This document shows positions 35,565 to 46,549 of a stretch of DNA of 64,000 nt, piece after piece. A program made the position numbers and the translations under genes. This stretch comes from Gnetum montanum. Its lineage: Eukaryota > Streptophyta > Gnetopsida > Gnetales > Gnetaceae. The notes beneath the pieces are model-generated. The model saw only the letters and a list, made by a program, of their open reading frames with translations. It made no database searches and was not told the DNA's origin. Within the stretch, counting starts at the first letter, position 1. The number at the start of each line of letters is the position of its first letter. The stretch is taken from assembly GCA_015680685.1 (NCBI GenBank), contig MNCI01000986.1, forward strand, positions 572,195-636,194, given 5' to 3'.

Positions 35565-37287
35565 TGAAACACCACAAAATTCTAAGCTTAGCACTTCTCC
35601 AACAAGAATCGAGTTAAGTCATGATGCTCCCTATCATGACTAAAGCTTGAGGACCTCACAGGTAGCTTCAAACAGAGTCAAACTCAACAAGAAATAGTTC
35701 CCTGGGATCCACAGAAGACTACAATGAAATCTGGCATCAAACCTGGCAAATCTTGAGCTCAAAATACTTGGTTTTCACTAAGTATGCATCTTGTACGCTG
35801 GCCTATACATGCCTAGCGTACAGCCCAGCGTACAGCAACTTTTGGGCCCCAAAAATGAGTCAAAACATGCCAGAACTGAGTGTCTAGACCCCCTAGGACC
35901 TTTCCCAAGGTCCCTAGCAGCTCTCAAGCACTTAAAAATCAAATTTTGGGCTCCAAATGATGGTCTTTCATTCTTGTACGCCCAGCGTGCAACCAGCGTA
36001 CAGCAACTTTTGGGCCCTAAAACTGAGTCAAAACATGCCAGAACTGAGTGTCTAGACCCCTCAGGACCTTCCCCAAGGTCCCCAGTAGCTCTCAGACACT
36101 TGAAAATCAAATTTTGGGCTCTAAATAAGGGTCTTTCATTCCTGTACGCCCAGCGTGCAGCCAGCGTACAGCAACTTTCGAGCCCCAAAACTGAGTCAAA
36201 ACATGCCAGAACTGAGCATCTGGACCCCCCAAGACCTTCCCCAAGGTCCCCAGAAGCTCTCAAGCACCCAAAAATCAAGTTTTAACCTCAAAATGATGCA
36301 CTTCCATGACCTGTACGTTGAGCATACGAACTCTGCACGCCCAGCGTGTAGCCTGGCGTACACCACTAGAAATAGCTCAAACAGGCACCAAACAGCGAGA
36401 TTTTCACCTGAAATTAACTCTCAGAGGTGGGGCAACTGTTGGGCATCATCACAAGCACCCAAAAATCAAGTTTTGACCTTAAAATGAAGCAGTTTCATGT
36501 GTGTACGCTGGGTACATTTTTGGTGTACGCTGGCATCTTGTACGCTGGCATCCTGTACGCTGGCATCCATGTACGCTGGCATGTTGTACGCTGTACAGTT
36601 GTAATTTTCTATGCACTCAGACAATGCAGCCACATGTCATCCGACCTGAAATCCTCTCACCCACGGCCACTCATACCCTTCCAAATCTGAATCCAAAGCC
36701 CAAAAACCTGATAAAATCCCCAATTTTTCACGAGATCAGGGTTGGCAATTTTGGAGCAAAAACCAAAGAAAAAAAAAGAACCAGAGACACTAAGAAACCA
36801 GAACAAAAACCCTGTATGCTAGATCTCGACCCTGCACGCTGAGCATACAGCCTTTATGCTGTGCCTGCAGTTGAACCCAGTACACAGTCATCCTTGCATC
36901 CACCGGGGCTATTCATCCGCCTTGTGTCAGAGTCACAACTGTGTTAGACCGGTGCATTGTAACTCTCATTTCACAATAATATTGCTACATCTCTTTGCTA
37001 AAATCTATTACAGTTTTTCATTCATTGTTGCATGTTTACTGTTTACGCTCTTGTATGTTTACGCTCCGTTTTACATTCGTTACACCGTTTAGGTATAACC
37101 CAGCATACAATATATCGGTGTACGCTCGGGGAAATCCTTGCCTGATCCGCGTGCGGACCACTCAAGGTACTCTGCCTTCATTAATTTCAGCTTGCCCTCA
37201 AGCGAAGGTAGGGTCTTCTGTGCGTGTCCTGAGATCTCCAGGTTTCTGTTTCATTCCAGCCGGAGACCGATGATTTTGGATAGTACA
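35565..37287 (+). repeat. Right LTR of the Tat-like element
   Basis: 1,723 bp, TG to CA. Aligns with the left LTR throughout but carries only three tandem units (anchors at 35,840, 36,008 and 36,176). The 355-bp length difference equals about two units. Confidence 0.9.
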
Positions 37288-37292
37288 AGATG
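37288..37292 (+). repeat. Target site duplication AGATG (right)
   Basis: Matches 27,948-27,952. Confidence 0.9.
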
Positions 37293-38000
37293 AAGATGTT
37301 GATGAAGTGTAATTCACCAAAGAAATCATGTGTCTTGCATTTTGTGCAGCCTTTTCTTTCCATACTACTTTTCTTACTTTATTATGGAAACTAACCCATC
37401 CAAGGTCATTCCATTGTGTGGCTACCTCTTCAATGTATTTGGCCAAAGTGATAGCATATGAAGACTAAGTGACCTAGGATAGACCAACTTACCCTTAATG
37501 TAATCATTTATAGCTCACTCAAAAATGTTCAAAAGATGATCATTGGATAATGGATGAGTAAGCTCTATTGTGGTTGAAGTTCATCTAGGTATGAACTTGA
37601 AGATAGAATTATTGAGAGCTTGTTTGATGGTAAATAACTTTTGGAGTGTTCTATATTTACTAATGTTATACTTGAATATTTCCATAAAGGTTGTAAAAAA
37701 CCACTCCAACAAAGTGACAGACTTATGAGGAAGGAAATTGTACCATTTGAATTCTTTATTGATAAGTGAGTTTGAGAAACTTCTTAAAATAGTATGGGGA
37801 TAATTGATCAATAACATACATTCATTAAAAAACATAATGATGTGATTTATGGGATTAGATTCCTCATTGCACTTAGTTAAATTAGGAAAAGAAACCCCTT
37901 TGGAAACCTAGACAAGTAGGATTAATGAACTAATAGAATTAATGAGAAGATGGATGATAGATACTATGGAGCTTCACCCATGCAATGTTATGGCCTTTTG
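37293..38000 (-). pseudogene. Gag core of the ancient Tat-like element (upstream piece)
   Basis: The minus-strand reading gives FFNECMLLINYPHTILRSF, then EFKWYNFLPHKSVTLLEW and FKYNISKYRTLQKLFTIKQ, IFKFIPR. This is the order of the gypsy gag helices with the Trp-Tyr and a Tat-like IPR end; then a TLAKYIEE segment runs into the inserted element. The zinc-knuckle half continues at 27,720, across the 9.3-kb insertion. Stops in place of Arg and Gln codons show decay. Confidence 0.65.
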
Positions 38001-39134
38001 AGTTTGATCCTAATTGGATTACAATTGCAATTACAAGTCTTGAAGTAGCAACATGAGTTCATAAGAAATACCAAGGATAGTTGGCATGGTAGAATTGCCT
38101 AGGATAGGATTATGGACAAATAACATAGGTGGGAAGATGCAATAGTGGGAAAGAAAATTAGTTGCTAAATGTTGTATCGAGGAAATGGTTGAAAATATGG
38201 GATGACTAGAAGTGAGACTTATGGCTATTAAACTAGTGGAATAATAGATAATGGTTAAAATAAGTTCAATAGGAAATTGGGATTTTAAACTTGTGTTTGA
38301 AGTGTTGGATTTACAATTGTTATGTTAGGATAATAATAGGAGAGTGGTGGCAGCTAGAGCCATTGGAGCAATAGCTATAGTGTAAATAGGTTAAATGAAT
38401 ATTGTTCATAAGATTAGTGGAATTAATAAAATGAGTGTGCTAAGAAGTTGAGCTTGGTGGTTGGATGATGTGTTAGTGAATTATCTCTGTCACCATCAAA
38501 ACATCAATCTTTCCATCCTCTTTATAATTCATGGATGCTAAGATTGCTTTCACCTTCACTTTGCTGGTTCTAGAATTAGTAGTTCTTATTGAAGTTGATG
38601 TTGGGATGATCCACCAAGAAATCTATCACAATTTTCCTTCACTAAATTTTGGTATTATCAAGTGCTTGAATCTCATTCCTAATGAGAAAATATTCTACAA
38701 GTTTCATTCTTCTTTACTTGTCCAACTCAATTAAGTGGTTGGGGTTTGGAAGGAAGGGTTCCAAATTATTGGTAGTTTCATACTTGGTCACCCTTCGTAA
38801 CTCAATCTCAAATAGTGCAATGTTTAGCTCTTATTTTGCACATGTAAATGTGTAGTCATGAATGATCATGGGTTTCATGAATGCCTAAACTTTCCTCACC
38901 TCCATTAAGCTATGAACTTGGAAGCTTTGAGATGAATCTAACCCTTGGCAAATGATATTGTCAATAGAATGTCTTTTGCACATACTTGGAAATAAAGATT
39001 AAATGCAAATGGAAAAAGAGCATAATATAAAACAAAAGTAAAAATGTTTAAAAATATGTAAAGTAAGGAATAAAAATATTCAAAAGGATCTACATATTTC
39101 TAGGTAAAAGGTTCATGATACTATAAAACCTATT
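38001..39134. other. Leader or N-terminal gag region of the ancient Tat-like element
   Basis: Expected by position to be the leader between the primer site at 39,150 and gag. No motif readable. Confidence 0.3.
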
Positions 39135-39150
39135 GGCCCTCCTAGTACCA
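39135..39150 (-). promoter_or_regulatory. Eroded Tat-type primer binding site
   Basis: On the minus strand TGGTACTAGGAGGGCC resembles the younger element's TGGCGCTAGAAGGAGGGC, with two transitions and a three-base gap. It lies ten bases inside the LTR-like repeat at 39,161. Confidence 0.5.
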
Positions 39151-39160
39151 AAAATATTCA

Positions 39161-39710
39161 TGGAAAAATGTTCTTTCGTAGATATACAAGATTACCTCCA
39201 TGAATCACACATCTCAGTGTATGATCCATGACCATAAATGATCTTTTGAGTAATATATCCATCAATAGATTGATGATTATGAAATGAAGGGATACAGTTC
39301 TTTAATTGAATACTAACTTAGCCTATTGACTATGATTTAAAATATATAGGGAAAATTGATAAATAGAATCAAACTAAATGATAAATTTAATAAAGTTTAG
39401 ACAATATTCAATAAAATATAAACAATATAATGAAATTTTTACTTACATCAACTAAGAACCATTTGATCTATTAAACCAATTTTAGAATCCCTTTTATGGA
39501 ATTTTAAAAAATTTATAGCTCAATGTTACCTAGTAGAATCAAACCTATGACCTAGGATTCTCGGCCAAGATCCTTAAAATTTATAAATACTTGGAAGAAC
39601 TAAAAATCATGAAACAAATAAAAGATGAGACTAATATATGGGATAGGTTCTTCCCATTGAAGAAAGAATACTTTATTTAAAGAAAAAATAAAGTTTGCCT
39701 CTAATGAGCA
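39161..39710 (-). repeat. 5' LTR remnant of the ancient Tat-like element (copy 2)
   Basis: Aligned with 11,718-12,130 as described there, with about 140 extra bases at 39,437-39,580. Next to a primer-site-like sequence and upstream of gag on the minus strand. Confidence 0.6.
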
Positions 39711-40800
39711 ATTGGGTATTCCAACAATCAACCATACAAGTCATGAGTATTCATGTGTGACCAGATCATAATCCATGGATGGACAATGTAAGTTAATGTT
39801 TAGTTCACAATCATTATTTTCTCACTTAGAGTTAGCGCTATGCAATTTGTATGGTTTAACTCTTAGTGAGGTATCTGATATGTTGATGTTATTCAAATTG
39901 AATTACTCTAAGTACCAACATGGTAAAAGTGATTGTAAATTCTATGTCTCGATATAAAGGAAATATAAATCTATTATAGCTTATGGTGATAAGTATCTGT
40001 TCTTGGTTTTTTGTGCACATCCTAGGCTGATGCAACTATTACTAGGATTACCAACTAATTTCACTATTGAGTGAATTAAGAAAAGTCACTACTGGGTTAC
40101 CAAACAGTTACACTTTATGTTCAAAACTAGTCATACTTATTTTGTCTTGATAAAAGACATTTGAAAAGTAAAATATTTAGAAAATTTAAATGACTTAATG
40201 AAACTAAACATGATGAAAAGTAAAATTATGCTAAGTGAATTGCTATACGATGAAAAACAAGCTCTATCTTTATTTTCATTTATAAATTGTGTCTAAGAAC
40301 AATCTATTCAAATAAATATTTTGCACAACTATTGTTCACCACACTGTGGATATTCACTCTAACTCTAACTCTAAGTCTAAGAAACAAAGTGTAAGAATTT
40401 TGCTATGTGTTGGCTAAATTTGTTTTAACATGACAGCTAGTTGGTATTTATAGGCATAATCATGGTCCACTACATTGCATCTATGATGATGTATGTAGAG
40501 CTATAATATTGTGACTATGATATCATAGATATGATATTATAAGTTGCATATACACATGTTTTATCATATCCCCACAACTAACTAAAAACTCATCCTTAGC
40601 TTAAAACAAAAGGAAGATAGAGTTTCTTTACAAAATTTATGGGGTTATATACATACTTCAATATTATGACTTATATACATGACTGACTCTACTATAAATA
40701 TCACATTGTGGACTGAGTCGTGTTTATATAATTATCACGCATTGCATGATTGACACATATGAAAAAACAAAAAATCTTGATATAGTCTTTCAGGTTCCAA
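39711..40800. other. Possible LTR-like stretch, unassigned
   Basis: No recognised gene. Has a minus-strand TATAAATA near 40,449 and AT-rich ATGATATCATAG words similar to some near 45,050. It could be an LTR of the element holding the unknown coding relic to the right, but borders were not found. Confidence 0.3.
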
Positions 40801-42208
40801 GTGATGGTGCCTCCTCCATTATCATCTTTGTTTTATCATTGGGCTTCTAAAATTGGTATTTGTTTAGACGTGATCAAATTTTTTCTCATTTAGATCTTCG
40901 TTTAAGTATTGTCCAGGAAAATTTAGCAATATTTGCTGGAGTTGGTACTTCCCATGGACATGGCAATTGCAAGAACATCTTACTATCTTCCACATACCAA
41001 GCTACAAACTATATTTTCATATCTTCAAAAGCTGTAACTATTTTTCTTAATTCTTAATAATAAATTATCCTCCTAGCCAAGTTTGTACTACATCTTTTTG
41101 GTCTTATCAACTAGCTTTAACCACTTGGAGTTTGGATTTTGCAATGTAAAGCTTTTATCATGCATCCTTTCTATCTACAAACTCTTCCTTGTACAATGCA
41201 TATATTGCAAACACTTGCTTATCTAGTTCTATTTTGGGACTACCTGCTATTAACATGGCTAGATTGGCATATCAAATATTTGCTAATCCTATGCATTTTA
41301 TCAAATCCTCTATCTATAGGTCTTTTTTTTATTTTGGCATAGTGTATGTGAGCAAGGCGGTCCAAGATAGGCTATTAATCAAGCATTTCTATTGTGACAC
41401 AATTAATCTTAGCTTTAATCATCTAGATCTTCTTCTCATTGATCTTATTATACATGCCCACTTGATCTTTTAAATGCTCCTTCAGTCGTTCATGCTTTTT
41501 GGTCTCATTTTTTCATGTGTTAATTTCTATGGTTGACTTTCAATGTACTTTGCAGACTTCTTCCATGAATAAGATTTCTTTTCCCTAGTCAATTTTCTTA
41601 TGTCAAGGTTGACTCTAGTAAACTACTTTATGAGCTGATGAATACTTTCTTCCAATGCATTTTTTTTACTTTTCTATATTTTTCAACCTCATATTTTTAG
41701 TAGTAATTTTCTTATTTTCTTCTTCTAAAGTAATTAGCACTTTAGCATAGGCATAGGTTTGGGCATTTGCCACTGAGATATTCCATATCACCTTCTCTTT
41801 TTCCATCTCCATCTTGGCATATTTTTCCATCAATTGGTTTATCTATTCATTTCTAAATTGTTCTAGCTAGTCAGGCACAATATACCATGTAGGGCCTTAC
41901 CTTTATGCTCTTAATGCAAGTAATTCTACTTGTAGCCTTTACACTTCATTTTTAACATGCTTCATTCTAGTTTCAACCATGACCAGCTTGTCCTTGATTG
42001 AGATTAAATTTGACTATACTACAGTGATATCACTAGGGATATTAAAGAGATGTCTTCATGATCTTTTGGGATCATGGACATTCTTGCTATGGTTTCTACA
42101 TATTTTATTCTAGTAATATCAGCTGATGATATAATAGGAACATTAAAGGATTCCTTAATATGATCTGTAATAACTTTTGTTACTCTTGTTGCACCCTAAT
42201 ATTGCATA
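40800..42208 (-). pseudogene. Unknown coding relic, C-terminal part with coiled coil
   Basis: Minus-strand reading with stops. Near 41,700-41,860 it gives MEKYAKMEMEKEKVIWN, VANAQTYAYAKVLITLEEEN and TTKNMRLKNIEK, heptad-like and probably coiled coil. Near 40,900-41,050 it gives VAWYVEDSKMFLQLPCPWEV and PANIAKFSWTILKRRSK. It looks like true former coding sequence. I do not recognise the family. A solo LTR (42,214-43,173) separates it from the N-terminal part. Confidence 0.4.
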
Positions 42209-42213
42209 ATTAC
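42209..42213 (+). repeat. Target site duplication ATTAC (left)
   Basis: Identical to 43,174-43,178 at the other end of the solo LTR. Confidence 0.85.
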
Positions 42214-43173
42214 TGATGAGACGCGATATGCACAAGCTGCGATATCGCATCCCCTGCGATATCGCGTACACGATATCGCGTCGTTCCCTGCAATATCGCG
42301 TACGCGATATCGCGGTCCACCACCAAATCTATAAATAAGAGACGGCACTCCCCTCATTTGACATCATAGGCTAGAAGTAGTGAAGCTCTGGCGGATTGAT
42401 CACCCCAAAGATAGAATATTTTCCATGTGCCCGCAGTAGGAGTCCCCCAAGTGAATGGTTCTTTATCCGAGCAACTTTGTACCTAAACGCAAGTTGTGTA
42501 CAGCAATAAAGACGAGCTTTGTGGATAAACCTTGCAGTACATGGATAGGTTTATTTAATCTTATTTATCGCTTTCCTAGTAACGCGGTATGAGTACGACT
42601 TGGTTACGAGTGTTGACGAACGTGTACGACTAGCCAAGGAATCGACTACTCATCGCAATTAGATTCTCTCACCCTTACCTCCTAGAACGTGGGACAAGTA
42701 TGACTTGATTACGAGCATCTACGGATGTGTACGGCTAGTCAAGGAATCAGCTGCTTTTCACACTTAGGCTAGTTAGGTGCCTCAATACGACCGCTTCGAG
42801 CACGTGTGTTACGTGTGGTAATCCCAGTAACGATTAGCGTTTGGTAGTCACAGTTGCATAGTTCAGGGTGTGTACGGCAAGTGGGAACGGATGCTAATGT
42901 TAGGACTTAGTGGTGTAGTTAGAGGTAGTTTTAGTCTCTCAACCCTTCACCCCTTAGCATAGGAGATAAACCAGAAAATACCAAAAAAATCATATACCTC
43001 AGACTTACTTAACCATACACCGTGACAACAACAAGTAAGTCTGGGAAGACAATGATTAATTAACCCCAAGTGTTCCTTGCGACGTTAGGCATTTAGTCTG
43101 CGGAGTTCGACCGGATCACGCGTGCTACGCTCGTTTCGTATGGTTGAGTGTAGGGGTACCTCGCCACACAACA
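42214..43173 (+). mobile_element. Solo LTR with GCGATATCGC palindrome array (plus)
   Basis: 960 bp, TGATGAG to CAACA, flanked by ATTAC duplications and with no internal element, hence a solo LTR. U3: several GATATC-centred palindromes at 42,239-42,313. The last is two GCGATATCGC-like halves around GTAC. A TATAAATA follows at 42,330-42,337 and an AATAAA at 42,505-42,510. CpG content is high for this window. Related, in opposite orientation, to 50,050-50,799. Confidence 0.9.
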
Positions 43174-43178
43174 ATTAC

Positions 43179-44490
43179 TATTGTGGCTCCTTCTCCTATC
43201 TCTAATATCACTTGAAAGGATGAAATGTTTTTGGATATTTATTGTATCTAGTCTTTGTCCTCTCCTGCTTACAATGAGATATGACCACTTGTGGGTCCTA
43301 TTGATACAACAAGCTTACTTAAATTATCTCTTACCTTATACATATTTGAGACTTCTCTTCTTTCCCAATTTATTATTTTAGTAATTTATTATAAATGGCT
43401 CATTGAGGATTTGTAATTTGGTTGTGCCAAAGGAGTACTTGGTCTTGGTCTATTAGTTGTTGGTGTTGATCCACTATTTCGTACTTGTTCTTATCCTAAG
43501 GCTAGAATATTTTCTACCAATGTAGATCTAGCTACTTCTTTAGTGCCTGCTAGCTTCTCGAGTTGATTTTTATTTAGAGGCACTAGTTTTGAAATTTTAG
43601 CATATGAGGCATTCTAGGCTTTATGAAGTACATAATTAATGTAACCTAGAATTTCTCTTTATTAGCATAGCTTTTTAACAAGGTAATAGATTGGTAGAGT
43701 GAGTTTCCTTGCCTTCTTTCCTTCAAATCTTCTTTGGATTTCCAAGAATAACAAATGAATCATGTTAGCTTGGGAATTTTATCATCAAAATGGCACTTCC
43801 TCTAGTAGTGTAGGTGGAAATTCTATTTAATCCTTTTGCTGGGAAGAGATGGTAGGTTCCAATCTTGAAGTAGATCTTCGTAGTTATGGAAAATTCACTA
43901 CATTCTTTCTCGCTTATCCCATAGGACCTTTGTAGCCATATATTTCTTACCTTTGTGTTAGAACTTGTAAAGATTTTGGTAATGTTAGCTCTGACATTTG
44001 GAAGGTTTAGTGATTTGGCTATTTCTTCAATAGAAAATAGCATTGTGAGCCCCTCTATATTTACTGTAGCATCATTCTACTTTTTCTTCCAAAATTGGAA
44101 CACTTCTTCTAGATACCATTCATCATTACATGAGATTGTGATCCTTAAAGGAGAAGCTTGGAGTTGTTCATGAACATCATCATGGTAAACTCCATGAATA
44201 AACAAAAGTTCAATTCCACTATGATAGTGGACATGATAGACTTGTCTTGGATGGCTTGGAGATATTCATTTGATAACTTGAGGCACTAACCTTGCTCTTG
44301 AGTAGGTGGTGCATTAGATTTTGCCTACATGGATTATCCTATTACAAGTGTTGGTTATTGAATGTTATAGTACTTGAACCTCTTGTTCTACAGGTGAAGT
44401 CTATTCTCCATCTTGTCCTCTTCCTTTAGGTTTCTTTTTCCTTTATTGTGATGGTCCTTTTGTTGTGGGTCTCTTAGGAGACATCTATAA
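43179..44490 (-). pseudogene. Unknown coding relic, N-terminal part
   Basis: On the minus strand a plausible start near 44,485 reads MSPKRPTTKGPSQ, then a Lys/Gly-rich stretch. Then come SNEYLQAIQDKSIMSTIIVE, VFQFWKKK, LLF-like MLFSIEEIAKSLNLPNV and ITKIFTSSNTKVRNIWLQR with a 92-codon open segment at 43,765-44,043. Stops occur mostly where Gln or Arg would fit. No family recognised; gag-like or an extra retrotransposon ORF are both possible. Confidence 0.4.
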
Positions 44491-45402
44491 TCATAAAGAA
44501 TTCTTTTAAGATCACCTTAAGAATTTCATAAAATTCTTCAACTATTCGTAGCCCTTTCTTGACATCTTGTGTTTGATCAAAATAAATCCTTATTATTACT
44601 TTTTAACTCTTATTGAGATTGAAGGGCTAGAAAAAAATTGTAAAAAAACCTTAATTGGAGAATTTCCAAATGTTTACAAAAGCTTTTATACTTTATAACC
44701 TAACACAATTGTTAATTGTATGTTTGTATGGTTGATTGAGAAGAACTGTTAAGTTTATTAGCCCTTGTTAGTTTAAAATTTAATTATTTCTTATTGTTCT
44801 TACCCTTTCTTTGTTCTTCTAGAGAGAAGAAAAATATGATGCAATTTGCATAACTATGTGTAGTACTCTCCGCCACAACTAAGTTGGTCACTTAGTGAGC
44901 CAGAGAAAATGAAAATGGCTCAAATTGGAGTTATAGTGATGAAGATATGGCTCTTAGAAGTTTGGAGGTAAAAAAAAACACCATGAACTCCCTATGCATT
45001 GAATGAGAAAATGAAGAAAATTTCTGACTCAGTGTGCATATATCTATTTTTTATGAATGCGATATTGTAGATACAACATTATAGATGTGACATCATAGGG
45101 GTTCATACATCATATTTGCAATGTCATTGTGAAAATTTTCAATATTTTATGTGATTTTTTATGGGAAAATGGGTAAAATGGATGGTTTGCAAGGTACAGA
45201 GTCTGTTCTTGATCATAGGTGATGCTCACAATATAATAATTTGTCATCTAAAAATGCATGAAAGATAGAGTTTAGGCAAGGTAAGTTGATTAAGCTTTGT
45301 AGGAGATGGTTGGTCAAAATTCTTGAATATATGATACAATATGAGTATTGTAGGAAAATAACAATAATCATGTAAGTGTTTTGGAGGTACAAGTTGACGT
45401 GA
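44491..45402. other. Unassigned non-coding stretch
   Basis: No recognised gene. AT-rich GATGTGACATCATAG-type words near 45,080 recall those near 40,500, so it may be the upstream LTR of the unknown relic. Confidence 0.3.
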
Positions 45403-45407
45403 AATTA
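45403..45407 (-). repeat. Target site duplication AATTA
   Basis: Identical to 51,854-51,858 at the other end of the element. Confidence 0.85.
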
Positions 45408-46549
45408 TGAGAATCGAGAAATTATAAGGGGAATTGAATAAGTTCCCCAATTTAAACAACCAATACAACCAAAATTGCACACAAATTTATGTGGTTTTCT
45501 AACTCGGATTTGTTCACACTCAGAAGATAGAATCCTTGCACACCTCTAAACTTTGTTCCTCCAAAAAGTGGTTTAAAGGGCATCATAACCTTTATAATGT
45601 TTGAGCTCTACTCAAAGTGTTTTCTCACTAGAAAAACACTTAACCTTGTAAGGTCTCAACAAACTCAAAATGTGGTTTCAAGGATCCCATAACCTTTACA
45701 AAGATGTGAGCTTTTCATGGAGTGTTTTCTCACTGGAAACACACTTAGCCTCGCAAGGCTTTGACAAGCTCATAAGATTCCTTCTTGCAAGAAGCACATT
45801 AGCCCTACAAGGCTACAAAGAGAAAAATAATTAAAGAGAGAATGTAACTAACTTTACAAATTCCTTGCAATGAAGTTCTCAATACAAATACAAAATACAA
45901 AGGATGGAGAATTAAAGGAACACAACAAATTCACTTGATGTAGATAATGAATATTCCAATGAATAGTGCTTGTATTTTTCCCAAGAATTCCACTTTATTT
46001 TATAGCCTTTTCTTTTTCAAATCCTCATCAAAATTCATGCAATAGCTAGTTAATAGCTAGTTGTGACATCCTATTCATGTTTGGGATGTCTCACTAAAAA
46101 CTAGCCACATGTAGGTGGAAAGTCAAACTAGAAATTGGAACATCTCACTTGGGACATTCCAGGATGCCCAACAACAATTGGGACATTTGCTATTTTCTTG
46201 GGACATCTAGCCTGAAACTGAGTCTTCACCTCTAGGACATCTACTAACCTTTTGGGATATCTAGGAAAATATCGAAACATCTTCATTTGGCTTGTAGACT
46301 TCATGCATCATTGTAATCTTTCATCTTGGTTGAGACTTCTTGTCATCTCAACACAGGTCTTATTTTGGTACCATGTAATTCTTATTTTAATTATCATGCT
46401 CTTGTTTCATTCTCATGAAGTGCTTGTCTTTACATCAATAAGTTATTGTCCTGATCTTGTCATCTTATTCTTTCTTAGTCCTACAAGACCACAAGCACAT
46501 TTTCCACATTTTCCATTTTCTAAAGTTTTAATGTACCAAAAGGTCAACA
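45408..46549 (-). repeat. 3' LTR of gag-only element 1
   Basis: Minus-strand start TGTTGACCTTTTGG at 46,549; end TCTCATAATT side at 45,408. Just upstream on the minus strand AAAAATGGGAAGA serves as purine tract. Contains GACATCT-type words at about 46,140-46,265. Confidence 0.85.

Larger units (their letters stand above)
27953..37287 (+). mobile_element. Structurally complete, non-autonomous Tat-like Ty3/gypsy element (gag-pro only)
   Basis: Two LTRs in direct orientation (27,953-30,030 and 35,565-37,287) are flanked by the duplication AGATG. The right LTR begins TG and ends CA; the left begins CG and ends TA through transitions. A primer site follows the left LTR at 30,036 and a purine tract (AAAGAGGGG) precedes the right LTR. 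The 5.5-kb interior codes for a leader ORF, gag and a protease-like region. RT, RNase H and integrase are absent between 33,970 and 35,550, so the copy could move only with enzymes from elsewhere. It is inserted inside the gag of an older minus-strand relative: gag pieces lie on both sides. The assembly has one ambiguous base at 35,333. Confidence 0.9.
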
